From Deltaproteobacteria bacterium (GTDB lineage Bacteria; Desulfobacterota; Desulfobacteria; Desulfobacterales; GCA-2748835): 64,000 bases of DNA. Below the pieces are notes generated by a model. That model saw nothing but the letters and a program-made list of their open reading frames with translations, ran no database searches and was not told the DNA's origin. Position numbers and translations under genes: made by a program. The first letter of the stretch is position 1. Each line of letters opens with the position of its first letter. The DNA is taken from assembly GCA_002748835.1 (NCBI GenBank), contig PDTL01000015.1, positions 62,001-126,000 of the forward strand, written 5' to 3'. Positions 7,991 to 16,079 of the stretch are shown one piece after another.

Positions 7991-9301
7991 TCAATTGACC
8001 ACTACAATTTCCCCGAAAGGCGGCACCGTGCTCCCCCCGCAGCCCTCGATGCCAACGACGGCCCACAACACCGGCCAGGCCGGTGTTGCCGGATAGTGCA
8101 GGCAAGCCAGATCGGTGAGATAAATCATGAATTTCGGCAATACGCCGTTTTCGTTTACCCAGTCAAATGCCGGCCGAAAGTCGGTGCCTCCCCCACCCAC
8201 AGGTGACATGCGAATGGGCAGGTCTTCCCGCAGAAAGGTCTCGGTTTTTTGCACGGCCGTATCGCAGTAGAGCAGATGCACGGTCATGGCGCAGACATCA
8301 AGGATAGCAGAGACTTCCGCCGCAAACCGGTCCAATTCTCTTTTTTCAATGCTCCCCGAGGTATCCACTGCAATCACCGCCTCGGGGATGTCATCTCCGC
8401 GCATAGACGGCAGATAGATCCCCTGGTGCAGGTACCGCCGGTTGGGCGGATTCCAGGCATAATCATGGGGCACCGCGTTCTGGATAAACCGAAAAAGCTT
8501 CGCGCGCCAGTCAACCCGCGGGGACAGGATTTCATCGATCAACCGTTCCAGTCCCCCAGGAAGGGCACCAGCCGTCCGAGCCTGCTGGGCAGCCCTGGCC
8601 ACCGCCATCTGCATCTCCGCTTCCGCCTCCCGGAGATCTCCCTCTGTTGCACCGCCTGGTTCGGGTGTCTTTGCGTCCCGGACTTCACCGGACAGCCCCG
8701 GATCGCCATACCCGTCGTCACTTTCATCGGATGCATCCGCATCTGCGTCCGCCGTTGTTGTATCGTTTCCTTCCAGATCCGATCCTTCTTGCGGCGCGGC
8801 ATTCCGGGTTACCGGATCCACATCAGCATCTGCGCCATCGTTCACGGTATCCGCATGATCAGACGCGGTCTCAGATACCTCCCCCCCCTTTTCCTCCCGG
8901 GGGGGAGGTTTCAGCAATGAATAAATGGCATCTGCAGATTTTCCGTGCCAGTCGGGGTTATCCAGATACCCATCGGGCAATTTCAGCCCAGCCTCGATCA
9001 GGATCCAGTTAATGGCATAATCGCAGGCCATGTTCCACGGTTTTGCCGGGCGTCCGTTCCGACGCAAATGATGTCGGCAGGCCGGATGCATCACCACATG
9101 CGCCAGCAGCCCTTTCAGGGTTTCAACCGGCAACGCGTTTACATAGGCCGGATTGTAGCCCACGGTTTTCCCGTCGCACCAGGCAGTCTCGCACCACGGG
9201 TCTTCCCGGAACGTAAGCCCCAAGGCCAAGGTGCCGAAAAAAGGGTGTTCCAGTAGCAGGCCGGTACGTGCCCGCAACATATGGTCACTCAGCTGTGCCA
9301 C
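7991..9301 (-). CDS. DUF2201 metallopeptidase-like / VWA domain protein
   Basis: A 436-residue protein with a GTG start (GGAGG 5 nt upstream). The N-terminal part carries LLAHVVMHPACRHH, the HxxxH site of the DUF2201 putative metallopeptidases, though the usual catalytic Glu is Val here. A low-complexity acidic linker (about residues 150-230, Asp/Ala rich) leads to a C-terminal VWA domain with a MIDAS motif VDTSGSIEK and the GGGGTDFRPAF loop. Such proteins pair with MoxR-type ATPases to remodel or activate target enzymes; the moxR gene starts 11 nt upstream. The target is unknown. Confidence 0.85.
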   Translation of the reverse strand: MAQLSDHMLRARTGLLLEHPFFGTLALGLTFREDPWCETAWCDGKTVGYNPAYVNALPVETLKGLLAHVVMHPACRHHLRRNGRPAKPWNMACDYAINWILIEAGLKLPDGYLDNPDWHGKSADAIYSLLKPPPREEKGGEVSETASDHADTVNDGADADVDPVTRNAAPQEGSDLEGNDTTTADADADASDESDDGYGDPGLSGEVRDAKTPEPGGATEGDLREAEAEMQMAVARAAQQARTAGALPGGLERLIDEILSPRVDWRAKLFRFIQNAVPHDYAWNPPNRRYLHQGIYLPSMRGDDIPEAVIAVDTSGSIEKRELDRFAAEVSAILDVCAMTVHLLYCDTAVQKTETFLREDLPIRMSPVGGGGTDFRPAFDWVNENGVLPKFMIYLTDLACLHYPATPAWPVLWAVVGIEGCGGSTVPPFGEIVVVN

Positions 9302-9312
9302 GGCAACCTCCG

Positions 9313-10296
9313 TTACAGCAGCACATGGGAATGGTCCATGGCCCAGTCAGTGAAGGCTGAGGTTTCAACAACTGCCTGATCCGCCTTCACCGCTTCCCGG
9401 ACCAGCATCACGCTGAACTCTGGCGGCAGGCGCCGGGCATAGGTCACCAGATTCGGCATGGTATCAGAAGAAGCCCTGCCGCCCACGGCTTCGCAGATCG
9501 CATAGAGGCTTGCTGGATCTTCCGGCACCAGTGCCCCTTCCGGTGCTGCGAGCACGGTTTCCGGATCCGGTAGATCCCGGCAGGTCATCAGAAACCCCTT
9601 GAGTTCCATGGCAGCTCCCTCACCCACCGTACCGGCAAGCAGCTCAAAATCGGGAATCACATCCCCACACCCCTGAAGGATACGGGAGACAAACTCCCAG
9701 GACCGTGGGGTGGGAAACGCCTTATCATTCTTATCCGGGTCAAACACATGCAGCAAACCGGGACGGAACCTGAGAAACGCCACCAGCTCCCGCGCCACGC
9801 CGGCACCGTCAGCCCAGCTCAGCCAGGCATCAATATCGATCTCAAATTCCAGATGGGTAAACCGGTTGGCAAGGGCAGACGGCATACGGTGCGTCACGGC
9901 CCGGTCGGTCTCACGGTTGCCAGCCGCAACGATGGACCATCCGTCGGGCAAACGATAGTCACCGATACGGCGGTCCAAAATCAGCTGGTAACAAGCTGCT
10001 TGCACCAGGGGGGGGGCTGCGTTCAGCTCATCCAGAAACAGGATACCGGATCCATCCCTGGGAAGAAAATCAGGTGCGCACCACGCAGCCCGGCCATCCG
10101 CATCAATCCGCGGCAGCCCGCGAAGATCTACGGGATCCAGCAGGATGGCCCGGATATCAATGAGCGGCAAATCAACTTCCGCAGCCAGCTGCTGCACCAC
10201 CTGACTTTTTCCCACCCCCGGCGGTCCCCAGATGAATACCGGCTGGCCGATACGAGTCAAAGTCCTTAATGCCGCATGAATCTGTGCAGGTTTCAT
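9313..10296 (-). CDS. MoxR-type AAA+ ATPase
   Basis: A 327-residue AAA+ protein with Walker A GPPGVGKS near residue 25, Walker B ILFLDELNAAPP, sensor 1 IVAAGNRETDR and an arginine-finger region SALANRFTH. It belongs to the MoxR family, chaperone-like ATPases that act with VWA-domain partners on metalloenzymes or complexes. It is the first of three minus-strand genes (moxR, VWA/DUF2201, 154-residue protein). These lie inside the iron island but need not be functionally tied to it. Confidence 0.88.
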   Translation of the reverse strand: MKPAQIHAALRTLTRIGQPVFIWGPPGVGKSQVVQQLAAEVDLPLIDIRAILLDPVDLRGLPRIDADGRAAWCAPDFLPRDGSGILFLDELNAAPPLVQAACYQLILDRRIGDYRLPDGWSIVAAGNRETDRAVTHRMPSALANRFTHLEFEIDIDAWLSWADGAGVARELVAFLRFRPGLLHVFDPDKNDKAFPTPRSWEFVSRILQGCGDVIPDFELLAGTVGEGAAMELKGFLMTCRDLPDPETVLAAPEGALVPEDPASLYAICEAVGGRASSDTMPNLVTYARRLPPEFSVMLVREAVKADQAVVETSAFTDWAMDHSHVLL

Positions 10297-10320
10297 GAAT
10301 ATTCTCTACCCATGATGCAA

Positions 10321-10362
10321 TTCAGGCCCCGGGTGCCGACACCCCGGCAGCAGGGGCCTGAA
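10321..10362. other. Two-tier hairpin between moxR and DUF4198 genes
   Basis: A perfect 10-bp outer stem (TTCAGGCCCC at 10321-10330 with GGGGCCTGAA at 10353-10362) encloses a second hairpin GGGTG-CCGA-CACCC at 10331-10344. No T-run follows on either strand. It may be a terminator without a U-tract for the DUF4198 gene at 10501, or a structured leader of moxR. The rest of the gap 10297-10500 shows nothing clear. Confidence 0.5.
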
Positions 10363-10500
10363 CGAAAACAAATCTGCTTGAGCGCCTATAAGTGGGGAGC
10401 CCCCTTTACTCACCGCCTGACCCCACCAACGGGACGGTCAGAAGTAACAACCTGTTACGCTTACACTTACGGCAAAAAGACGCCCAAACAGAAAGAGGGA

Positions 10501-11301
10501 TTATTTCATATCGTGCGCCTGGACCCAGATCACGGCATCCTGGGACAGTTCTTTTCCTTTATACGTATTCGCAGGGCCGGCACCCAGTGCACAGAATCCC
10601 CACCAACCGGCCTTAGGAATACCAAAGGCGAATTCACCGTCTTTGTTGGCCTTGATGGTCATGGTGACAAAGCAGTCCTGGGGCGCTTCTACAGCGGCTT
10701 TTTTGGCAAAGGCGTTCTTTTTCATATTCGGCTTGTGATTCATGTATTCCACTTCGATTTCCGCAAAAGGAACCGGTTTGCCGTTACCTTTGACCACACC
10801 ACGGAACACATTGCCGGTCCAGAGTCCGTAGGGTTTGTCCAGGGGAACAATTTCTGCGGGCAGGCCGATTTCAGCATCCCAGTCTGTCGGGAAACCACCC
10901 GTATTTACATATGCTTTGGTGATTTGCTGGATATAGGCATCTTCTTCACCTTCAAAATAGGGAGACGGAATCAGGCAAAACACATTGTCGCCCATGCCGC
11001 GCAGCTTGTAACTGGTTTCATAGGCCTTGCCGCTGTTGGACAGGCTTTTCCAGGTGATCGGTTTCAGGGTGTTCAGCAGGTCTTTCTTCTTACCCTTGCG
11101 GACCACAAAAAAGGCTTCAGGAGTGCCCATGTCCATGGTATGACCCGCTTCAAACGGATGGGTGAACACCAGTTTCATGTCAATTGTCTCTGCCTTTTCC
11201 AGCGCGGACTCCGGCGTATAGACCATCTGGAAATGTGCAAGTGCCGGAACCGAGGTGGCCAAAACAAACAGGCCGGTAAGCGTGAGAAGTGCTTTTTTCA
11301 T
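10501..11301 (-). CDS. Exported DUF4198 metal-transport-associated protein
   Basis: A 266-residue protein with a signal peptide ending VPALA-HFQ, so the mature protein starts with histidine, as in related periplasmic metal-binding proteins. DUF4198 features include FTHPFEAGHTMDMG, KPYGLWTGNVFRGVVKGNGKPVPFAEIEVEY and GKELSQDAVIWVQAH near the end. It lies downstream of feoAB and a small secreted protein. It is a probable periplasmic accessory of metal uptake; the substrate cannot be told from sequence. Confidence 0.78.
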   Translation of the reverse strand: MKKALLTLTGLFVLATSVPALAHFQMVYTPESALEKAETIDMKLVFTHPFEAGHTMDMGTPEAFFVVRKGKKKDLLNTLKPITWKSLSNSGKAYETSYKLRGMGDNVFCLIPSPYFEGEEDAYIQQITKAYVNTGGFPTDWDAEIGLPAEIVPLDKPYGLWTGNVFRGVVKGNGKPVPFAEIEVEYMNHKPNMKKNAFAKKAAVEAPQDCFVTMTIKANKDGEFAFGIPKAGWWGFCALGAGPANTYKGKELSQDAVIWVQAHDMK

Positions 11302-11335
11302 TCAACAATTCCTTTCAGTTAGTCAATATAAATAG

Positions 11336-11362
11336 TAAAAATTTGCCCGGAGCAAGCCGGGC
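11336..11362 (-). terminator. Hairpin terminator after the small secreted gene
   Basis: On the minus strand GCCCGG-CTTGCT-CCGGGC is followed by AAATTTTTA. It lies about 30 nt after the stop of the 11393 gene and separates it from the DUF4198 gene. Confidence 0.6.
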
Positions 11363-11392
11363 AGTCAACCGTTATTATCAGACGGCAAACCG

Positions 11393-11713
11393 TTATTCCG
11401 TAATCTCGCTGCCGTCAACTTTCACCTGATGCCCGGGACCTGCATCGAAAATGACCAGGTAGTCCCCTGCAGGCTTGTCAAAGGAATACTCGCTGTCTTC
11501 ATCCATTTTACCCGTGGCCACAACCTTGCCGCTTTTGTCTTCAACGCGCATTTTAACGCCGGACGCCGAAGAACCGTCCGAGAACCCGCCTTCGCAGGTC
11601 ACGGTGCCGTCGCCGTTTTCGTAGCAGGAACACAGCGCAGAATGCGCCATCGCCGAACCGGCAAACCAGAGTCCGCAGACCAGAGCCATCACCAACAGAA
11701 CCAGTTTCTTCAT
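11393..11713 (-). CDS. Small exported protein, feo-linked
   Basis: A 106-residue protein with a clear signal peptide (MKKLVLLVMALVCGLW ... SAMA) and a small beta-rich domain. Mature features are HSALCSCYENGDGTVTCEGG with three cysteines, then VKMRVEDKSGKVVATGKMDE and GDYLVIFDAGPGHQV, like transthyretin/carboxypeptidase-regulatory-type folds and related to DUF4198 surroundings. The start MKKLV at 11713 has a preceding GGAAAAGG. It follows feoB by 82 nt on the same strand and is followed by a terminator, so it may be the last gene of the feo transcript. Confidence 0.7.
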   Translation of the reverse strand: MKKLVLLVMALVCGLWFAGSAMAHSALCSCYENGDGTVTCEGGFSDGSSASGVKMRVEDKSGKVVATGKMDEDSEYSFDKPAGDYLVIFDAGPGHQVKVDGSEITE

Positions 11714-11795
11714 TGTACCTTTTCCTTCCATCCAGTTAATAATTCGATACATATCATAATAAATACATCCATATGGAGGCCGCTCACCTCATCAA

Positions 11796-14279
11796 TTAAG
11801 GCGTTATTGCAGCATGAACCTCTTTCGGTCTGATCAACCCTATCAAAATGGTTATCGTAAGTGCCATACCATAAAAGACAAACATGGCTTGCAGACCGGT
11901 CAGCCCAAGCAACGAGCCGCCCGTAAAGACCAGCACCGCAACAACGAGGCCAATCAGCATGGGATAGCCCATGGAAAAAAGCATCCACTTCAGGGAACCC
12001 GACTGAAGTTTCACGGCAATCGCCGTTGCCAGACACGGCGGATACAACACCATAAAGAGCATGAGCGCAAGAGCATGCAAGGGCGTGAAGTCAGCCTCGC
12101 CTTTTGCCATGCGATCTTCTAATGTTTCATTGTCCCCCAGATCCTGATCGTACAGGGCTCCCAAGGTCGCAACCGAGCTTTCCTTGGCAGCAAACGCGCT
12201 CAGGAGCGCCACATTGACCCGCCAGTTAAAGCCGGCCCACTTTGTCGCCGGCTCCAGCCACTGACCGAAACGTCCCAGAAAGCTGCTGTTGATCCGATCT
12301 TTTCGCATTTCCCTGAGCAGACGGCTGCGATGTTTGAACATCTTCTTGAACGCTCTGTTGACCTTCTTGGCCACCTTGTCCTTACCCGGATTGGCAATAG
12401 TAAAAAAGACCGCGTCCCGAGTCTGAAAGGTCTCGTTCAATACGGCCTTGGCTTCGGATGTGCGGGCACTCATCTTGGCTTTTTTGTAATCTTCCCAGAA
12501 ATGGATCAGGGAGATGAGATTATCATCGTTAACCTGATCTGCATAGGGGGTCTTCTTGATCTTTTTATAAAACTGAGCAATCGCTGCTTCTTTTTCCGCC
12601 AGGTAATGCTGCTTTTGCTCTGCGTTGAGCCCCGGGAACTGGAGCAATACGAAAATAATCACCGCAACCGCAGCCACGATGGTGGTGATTTTCCGCATGA
12701 ACAGCCACACCCGCTCAATGGCTTTCCCCAGCACACCCCGAATGGTCGGCATATGATACGGCGGCATCTCCATGACAAAGGGAGCGGTATCCATCTCTTT
12801 CAGCACCGTCAGGGTCAGCAATCTGGAAACAGGCAGCACCATGAGCAGGCTGATGGTGGAGATAAAGAACATGGCCATCCCCTTATGGGCCGCAAAATAG
12901 ATATTGATCAGAAGAATATACAGCGGCACCTTGGCCAGACAGTTGAGCAGTGGAATGATCAGGATGGTTGCCAGCCGGGACCGTTCATCCGGAATCCCTT
13001 TGGTCGACATCACCCCCGGAACCGCGCACCCGCCCACGTAAATCCCACCAAGCACCATGGGAAGGGTCGACTGGCCGTGCAGTCCGTACCGGCTGAGCAG
13101 CCGATCCATGATAAAGGCCATGCGAGGCATGTATCCACAGTCCTCAAGAAAGGCAATGAGACCGAACAGAATGAAAAAAATGGGAATATAGTTGAGGAGC
13201 GCATTGACGCTGTCCACAAACCAGAGAGCAAGCGCAGTCAACAGCGGCACTTCGATAAAACCGGCCCGAGGCATGAAGCCTTCGACCACGCTCCGGATCT
13301 TGGCCAGAATGGGCCAGGTATAATTGGTGATATTGTAGCCCTGCACAATGGAAAGGTAATAGAGCAGCCAGATCACACCCACCAGAATCATCGGCCCGAG
13401 CACTTTATGACAGACCAGTGTGTCCACACGGTCGGACAGGGGAATTTTCCCTTCCTGAGTTTTCCGCATGACGGTCCGCACCACTTCATCCGCCACCTGA
13501 TGCCGTCGGTTACCGATAAAGACTTCAGGCGGAACGTCTACCGCGTCCAGGAACGCGTTCTTCAGATCTTCCACAACGGCCAGAACCGCCTCACCGTCCG
13601 GGTGAAGCGTCCGGATCAGGTCTTCGACATCCGCATCACTCTCCATCAGCTTAATGGCCAGCCACCGCCGCGGATAACGGTCCAACTGATGCACGTCGGT
13701 TTCCAGGTGACTTATAACTTCCGTCAGCCGGCTCTCCATCTCCTGATAATCAATACGCATGAACGATGACTGCGGCGCGGCGTTAAAGAACTCCGCCACC
13801 TTTCCCGTAATGTCTTTTTTCCCGCGTCCGGTCTTGATGGCCGCAGGTACTACCGGCACCCCCAGCTTCTCGGAAAGTCCGTCCGCATCGATCTCGATAC
13901 CCCGGTTTTCCGCCACATCCATCATATTGAGGGTCAGAATCAGGGGAACCTCCATCTCCATAAGCTGGAAGGTAAGATAGAGATGCCGTTTCAAATTCGA
14001 CGCATCGGCGATATTGATGGCCACCGAAGGAGACTCGTCAAGGATAAATTGCCGGGAGACCCGTTCCTCTGGAGAGTAGGAGGTCATGCTGTAGATACCC
14101 GGAAGGTCTACCACCTCCACCCGGTATCCGTTTTCCCGGTAATACCCGACCATCTTGTCCACAGTCACGCCCGGATAATTCGCCACATGCTGGCTGGCAC
14201 CGGTCAGGGCGTTGAACAGGGTCGATTTTCCACAGTTGGGCTGGCCCGCCAGAACGACTAGTTGCTTATCAGTACTCAC
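11796..14279 (-). CDS. feoB: Ferrous iron transporter B
   Basis: An 827-residue FeoB, the Fe(II) permease of the cytoplasmic membrane. The N-terminal G domain has GQPNCGKST near residue 11, the switch region YPGVTVDK, DLPGIYSM and the NMMD base-recognition motif. The membrane part carries the two conserved Gate regions, GGCAVPGVMSTKG and LLNCLAKVPLY, and a late segment with LSAFAAKESSVATLG. About 130 residues of charged sequence between the Gate regions make it longer than E. coli FeoB. The GTG start overlaps the feoA stop (GTGA), so the two are translationally coupled. Confidence 0.95.
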   Translation of the reverse strand: MSTDKQLVVLAGQPNCGKSTLFNALTGASQHVANYPGVTVDKMVGYYRENGYRVEVVDLPGIYSMTSYSPEERVSRQFILDESPSVAINIADASNLKRHLYLTFQLMEMEVPLILTLNMMDVAENRGIEIDADGLSEKLGVPVVPAAIKTGRGKKDITGKVAEFFNAAPQSSFMRIDYQEMESRLTEVISHLETDVHQLDRYPRRWLAIKLMESDADVEDLIRTLHPDGEAVLAVVEDLKNAFLDAVDVPPEVFIGNRRHQVADEVVRTVMRKTQEGKIPLSDRVDTLVCHKVLGPMILVGVIWLLYYLSIVQGYNITNYTWPILAKIRSVVEGFMPRAGFIEVPLLTALALWFVDSVNALLNYIPIFFILFGLIAFLEDCGYMPRMAFIMDRLLSRYGLHGQSTLPMVLGGIYVGGCAVPGVMSTKGIPDERSRLATILIIPLLNCLAKVPLYILLINIYFAAHKGMAMFFISTISLLMVLPVSRLLTLTVLKEMDTAPFVMEMPPYHMPTIRGVLGKAIERVWLFMRKITTIVAAVAVIIFVLLQFPGLNAEQKQHYLAEKEAAIAQFYKKIKKTPYADQVNDDNLISLIHFWEDYKKAKMSARTSEAKAVLNETFQTRDAVFFTIANPGKDKVAKKVNRAFKKMFKHRSRLLREMRKDRINSSFLGRFGQWLEPATKWAGFNWRVNVALLSAFAAKESSVATLGALYDQDLGDNETLEDRMAKGEADFTPLHALALMLFMVLYPPCLATAIAVKLQSGSLKWMLFSMGYPMLIGLVVAVLVFTGGSLLGLTGLQAMFVFYGMALTITILIGLIRPKEVHAAITP

Positions 14280-14500
14280 GCAGCTTCTACCTCCACAAAT
14301 CTGGCTTCCGCATGGCGGAGGCTCACATTGCAACCTTGAAGATCAATCTCCATGGGGTCTTCCAGAGGGGCATTCCGGATCACCCGAATTTTCAGACCGG
14401 GGTAGACCCCCATATCCAGCAGCCGCTGGCCCAGTTTATCGCGAACGGAAAGACGTGTGATCCGGCAATCATTGCCGGGCTTGATCTGATCCAGCGTCAT
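14276..14500 (-). CDS. feoA: Ferrous iron transport protein A
   Basis: A 74-residue SH3-like FeoA, the small cytosolic partner of FeoB. Family motifs are LGQRLLDMGVYPG, IRVIRNAPLEDPMEIDLQG and VSLRHAEARFVEV. The ATG at 14500 has GGAGGAG 7 nt upstream. A DtxR-type box overlaps the promoter about 150 nt upstream. Confidence 0.93.
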   Translation of the reverse strand: MTLDQIKPGNDCRITRLSVRDKLGQRLLDMGVYPGLKIRVIRNAPLEDPMEIDLQGCNVSLRHAEARFVEVEAA

Positions 14501-14646
14501 TTGAAAACTCCTCCATGACGTTAACACATCCGGCACCGCGTTGACGCCGGTTCAAAAAATAAGGTCAGCTCCGAACAGCTGTCTACATTCAGAAAAAAAA
14601 GCCGGGGCAAACTAAAAAAACGATGTCATAGCAACTTAAGCAAAGT

Positions 14647-14665
14647 ACCTAATATAAAGTTAGGT
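14647..14665 (-). promoter_or_regulatory. DtxR-type operator at the feoAB promoter
   Basis: A 19-bp inverted repeat, ACCTAA-N7-TTAGGT, has the length and half-sites of DtxR/IdeR boxes. On the minus strand it covers the -10 region of a promoter whose -35 is TTGACT about 17 nt away, which fits repression by a metal-loaded DtxR-family protein. Two such genes are in the window. The rest of the gap 14501-14869 has no gene that I can support. Confidence 0.7.
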
Positions 14666-14869
14666 TATACCCCCAAAAAAGTCAATTTGCAACGTACGCT
14701 CCCCACCGCTGCCTTGTCAAGCTTTTTCCCCTTTAGCCCAACCTTGCAGATCAATGTTTCCGATAAAAAATACAGCCCTGCCCGCACGCAACGCGCAGAC
14801 AGGGCCGATAATCGACAAAGCGGTTCACACAGCACATCACTCACTGACCGAATTTACCGGTAAAAGGCA

Positions 14870-15226
14870 TCACTTCACAATCCGGGGACGGAAGCGACGG
14901 ACCGATCCTCGGCCGCCGCATCCGCATTTTCGGGGGATAATGACCCGTGATCCGTTCGGTGCCATGGAAAACCCCTTTTCGCCTTTAAAATAAAGGTGGT
15001 CCATGGGCATAATTCTTGACGACATCAGCGACTTGAACAGTTTCACACCGTCAGCCCGAATTTCGTTCAGACCTGCAGTACTGACAAACACCCGACCGAA
15101 TCCATTGTACTGTTCACGAATGGTCTTGGTCAGAACCCAAGCGCTGTTGCCATCAAAAACACCTTCGGGTTTGAGGTGAAGGTTTCCGACGCTTTTTCGA
15201 AACGCCACTTGAAATTGCGTAGCCAT
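14870..15226 (-). CDS. STAS-like small protein, copy 1
   Basis: A 118-residue protein of unknown function. The pattern LHLKPEGVFDGNSAWVLTKTI, then VFVSTAGLNEIRADGVKLF, resembles a STAS-type fold (strand, FDG, helix, strand ending in an effect residue). It ends in a basic, glycine- and cysteine-containing tail (PRKCGCGGRG). The segment SSRIMPMDHLYFKGEKGFSM matches the copy at 15778 (LSMMPVDRMRFKGSQARFMV), so the two are paralogues flanking the flavodoxin gene. It lies in the feo island between flavodoxin and feoA. Confidence 0.65.
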   Translation of the reverse strand: MATQFQVAFRKSVGNLHLKPEGVFDGNSAWVLTKTIREQYNGFGRVFVSTAGLNEIRADGVKLFKSLMSSRIMPMDHLYFKGEKGFSMAPNGSRVIIPRKCGCGGRGSVRRFRPRIVK

Positions 15227-15255
15227 CCTCCATCCCCTTTCATCCGAAAAGCCTA

Positions 15256-15702
15256 TTAAGCGTTATTGACCACATCCTGACACCAGCTGGAGATTTCGTC
15301 TGCCGCATCACCCGGATCGCCGTCAATTTTCAGACCAGGAACTACAACGGTGCCGCCCATTTCCTGGATTTTCTCTTCCAGAAAGTCGACCGTACCACAG
15401 AAATGTTCGTAGGAAGTATCTCCGGGAGCGAACACGGCAAATTTTTTCCCGCTCAGATCCACGCCATCCCACTTCTCATAGAACTCCTGAAAGTCTTCCT
15501 GCAGTTCGACCTCATCATCCCCGTATGCCGGGCACCCCAGTAGAACAAGCTGATCGGCAGCGGTAAGATCGGATACGGCCGCATTTGCCGCTTCCTTGAT
15601 TTCAGCCGTCAGTCCGGCATCCGCCAGCGCTTTTTCGACCATCTCAGCCATTGTTTCCGTATTACCCGTTGTCGATCCGTAAATGATCAGTCCTTTCATC
15701 AA
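15256..15702 (-). CDS. Flavodoxin
   Basis: A 148-residue flavodoxin with the FMN phosphate loop YGSTTGNTE near residue 8, then LLGCPAYGDDEVELQEDF and FAPGDTSYEHFCGTVDFLE, all as in short-chain Desulfovibrio-type flavodoxins. It carries one or two electrons at low potential and replaces ferredoxin when iron is scarce. Its place in an iron-regulated gene group fits this role. The start could be 15702 or the adjacent ATG 3 nt on. Confidence 0.93.
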   Translation of the reverse strand: MMKGLIIYGSTTGNTETMAEMVEKALADAGLTAEIKEAANAAVSDLTAADQLVLLGCPAYGDDEVELQEDFQEFYEKWDGVDLSGKKFAVFAPGDTSYEHFCGTVDFLEEKIQEMGGTVVVPGLKIDGDPGDAADEISSWCQDVVNNA

Positions 15703-15777
15703 TCACTCCTTTGTTATAAAATACACAATTATTCAGAGGTATCCGACACCCGGAACCCCGTACGTCCACATTCGATA

Positions 15778-16047
15778 CTACACCATAAATCGGGCCTGAG
15801 AGCCCTTGAACCGCATACGATCCACCGGCATCATGGACAGCTTCAGCAAATTCCTGAAAACAGCCCGCCCGATAGGCGCCACCGAGTCGATAGCATCCGT
15901 ATCAATGACGATCTCGCCCCGACCCGTATCCCGCAAAGCCAGTAGATTGAACAGATCCCATGCCGCCTCACTGCCGAATTCACCACTGAGTTCCAGCAGG
16001 AGCACATCATCTTTCGACTGCGCCTGAACACCATAGCATGGCCGCAT
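15778..16047 (-). CDS. STAS-like small protein, copy 2
   Basis: An 89-residue protein, start chosen at 16047 because GGGAGGAG precedes it. It reads LLLELSGEFGSEAAWDLFNLL then EIVIDTDAIDSVAPIGRAVF, the pattern of a STAS/anti-sigma-antagonist-like fold, but the usual serine of the DSSG motif is not in place (SVAPIG). It is a paralogue of the 14870 protein. The two flank the flavodoxin gene and all read the same way. A direct partner is not known; interaction with flavodoxin or with the DUF2325 protein upstream is only a possibility. Confidence 0.65.
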   Translation of the reverse strand: MRPCYGVQAQSKDDVLLLELSGEFGSEAAWDLFNLLALRDTGRGEIVIDTDAIDSVAPIGRAVFRNLLKLSMMPVDRMRFKGSQARFMV

Positions 16048-16079
16048 AAACGTCTCCTCCCGTTGCGTATTAACTCGCA

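Noticed and set aside
12330..13769. Long plus-strand frame of 479 codons opposite feoB
   Set aside because: His/Gln/Arg-rich antisense shadow of a clear feoB gene.
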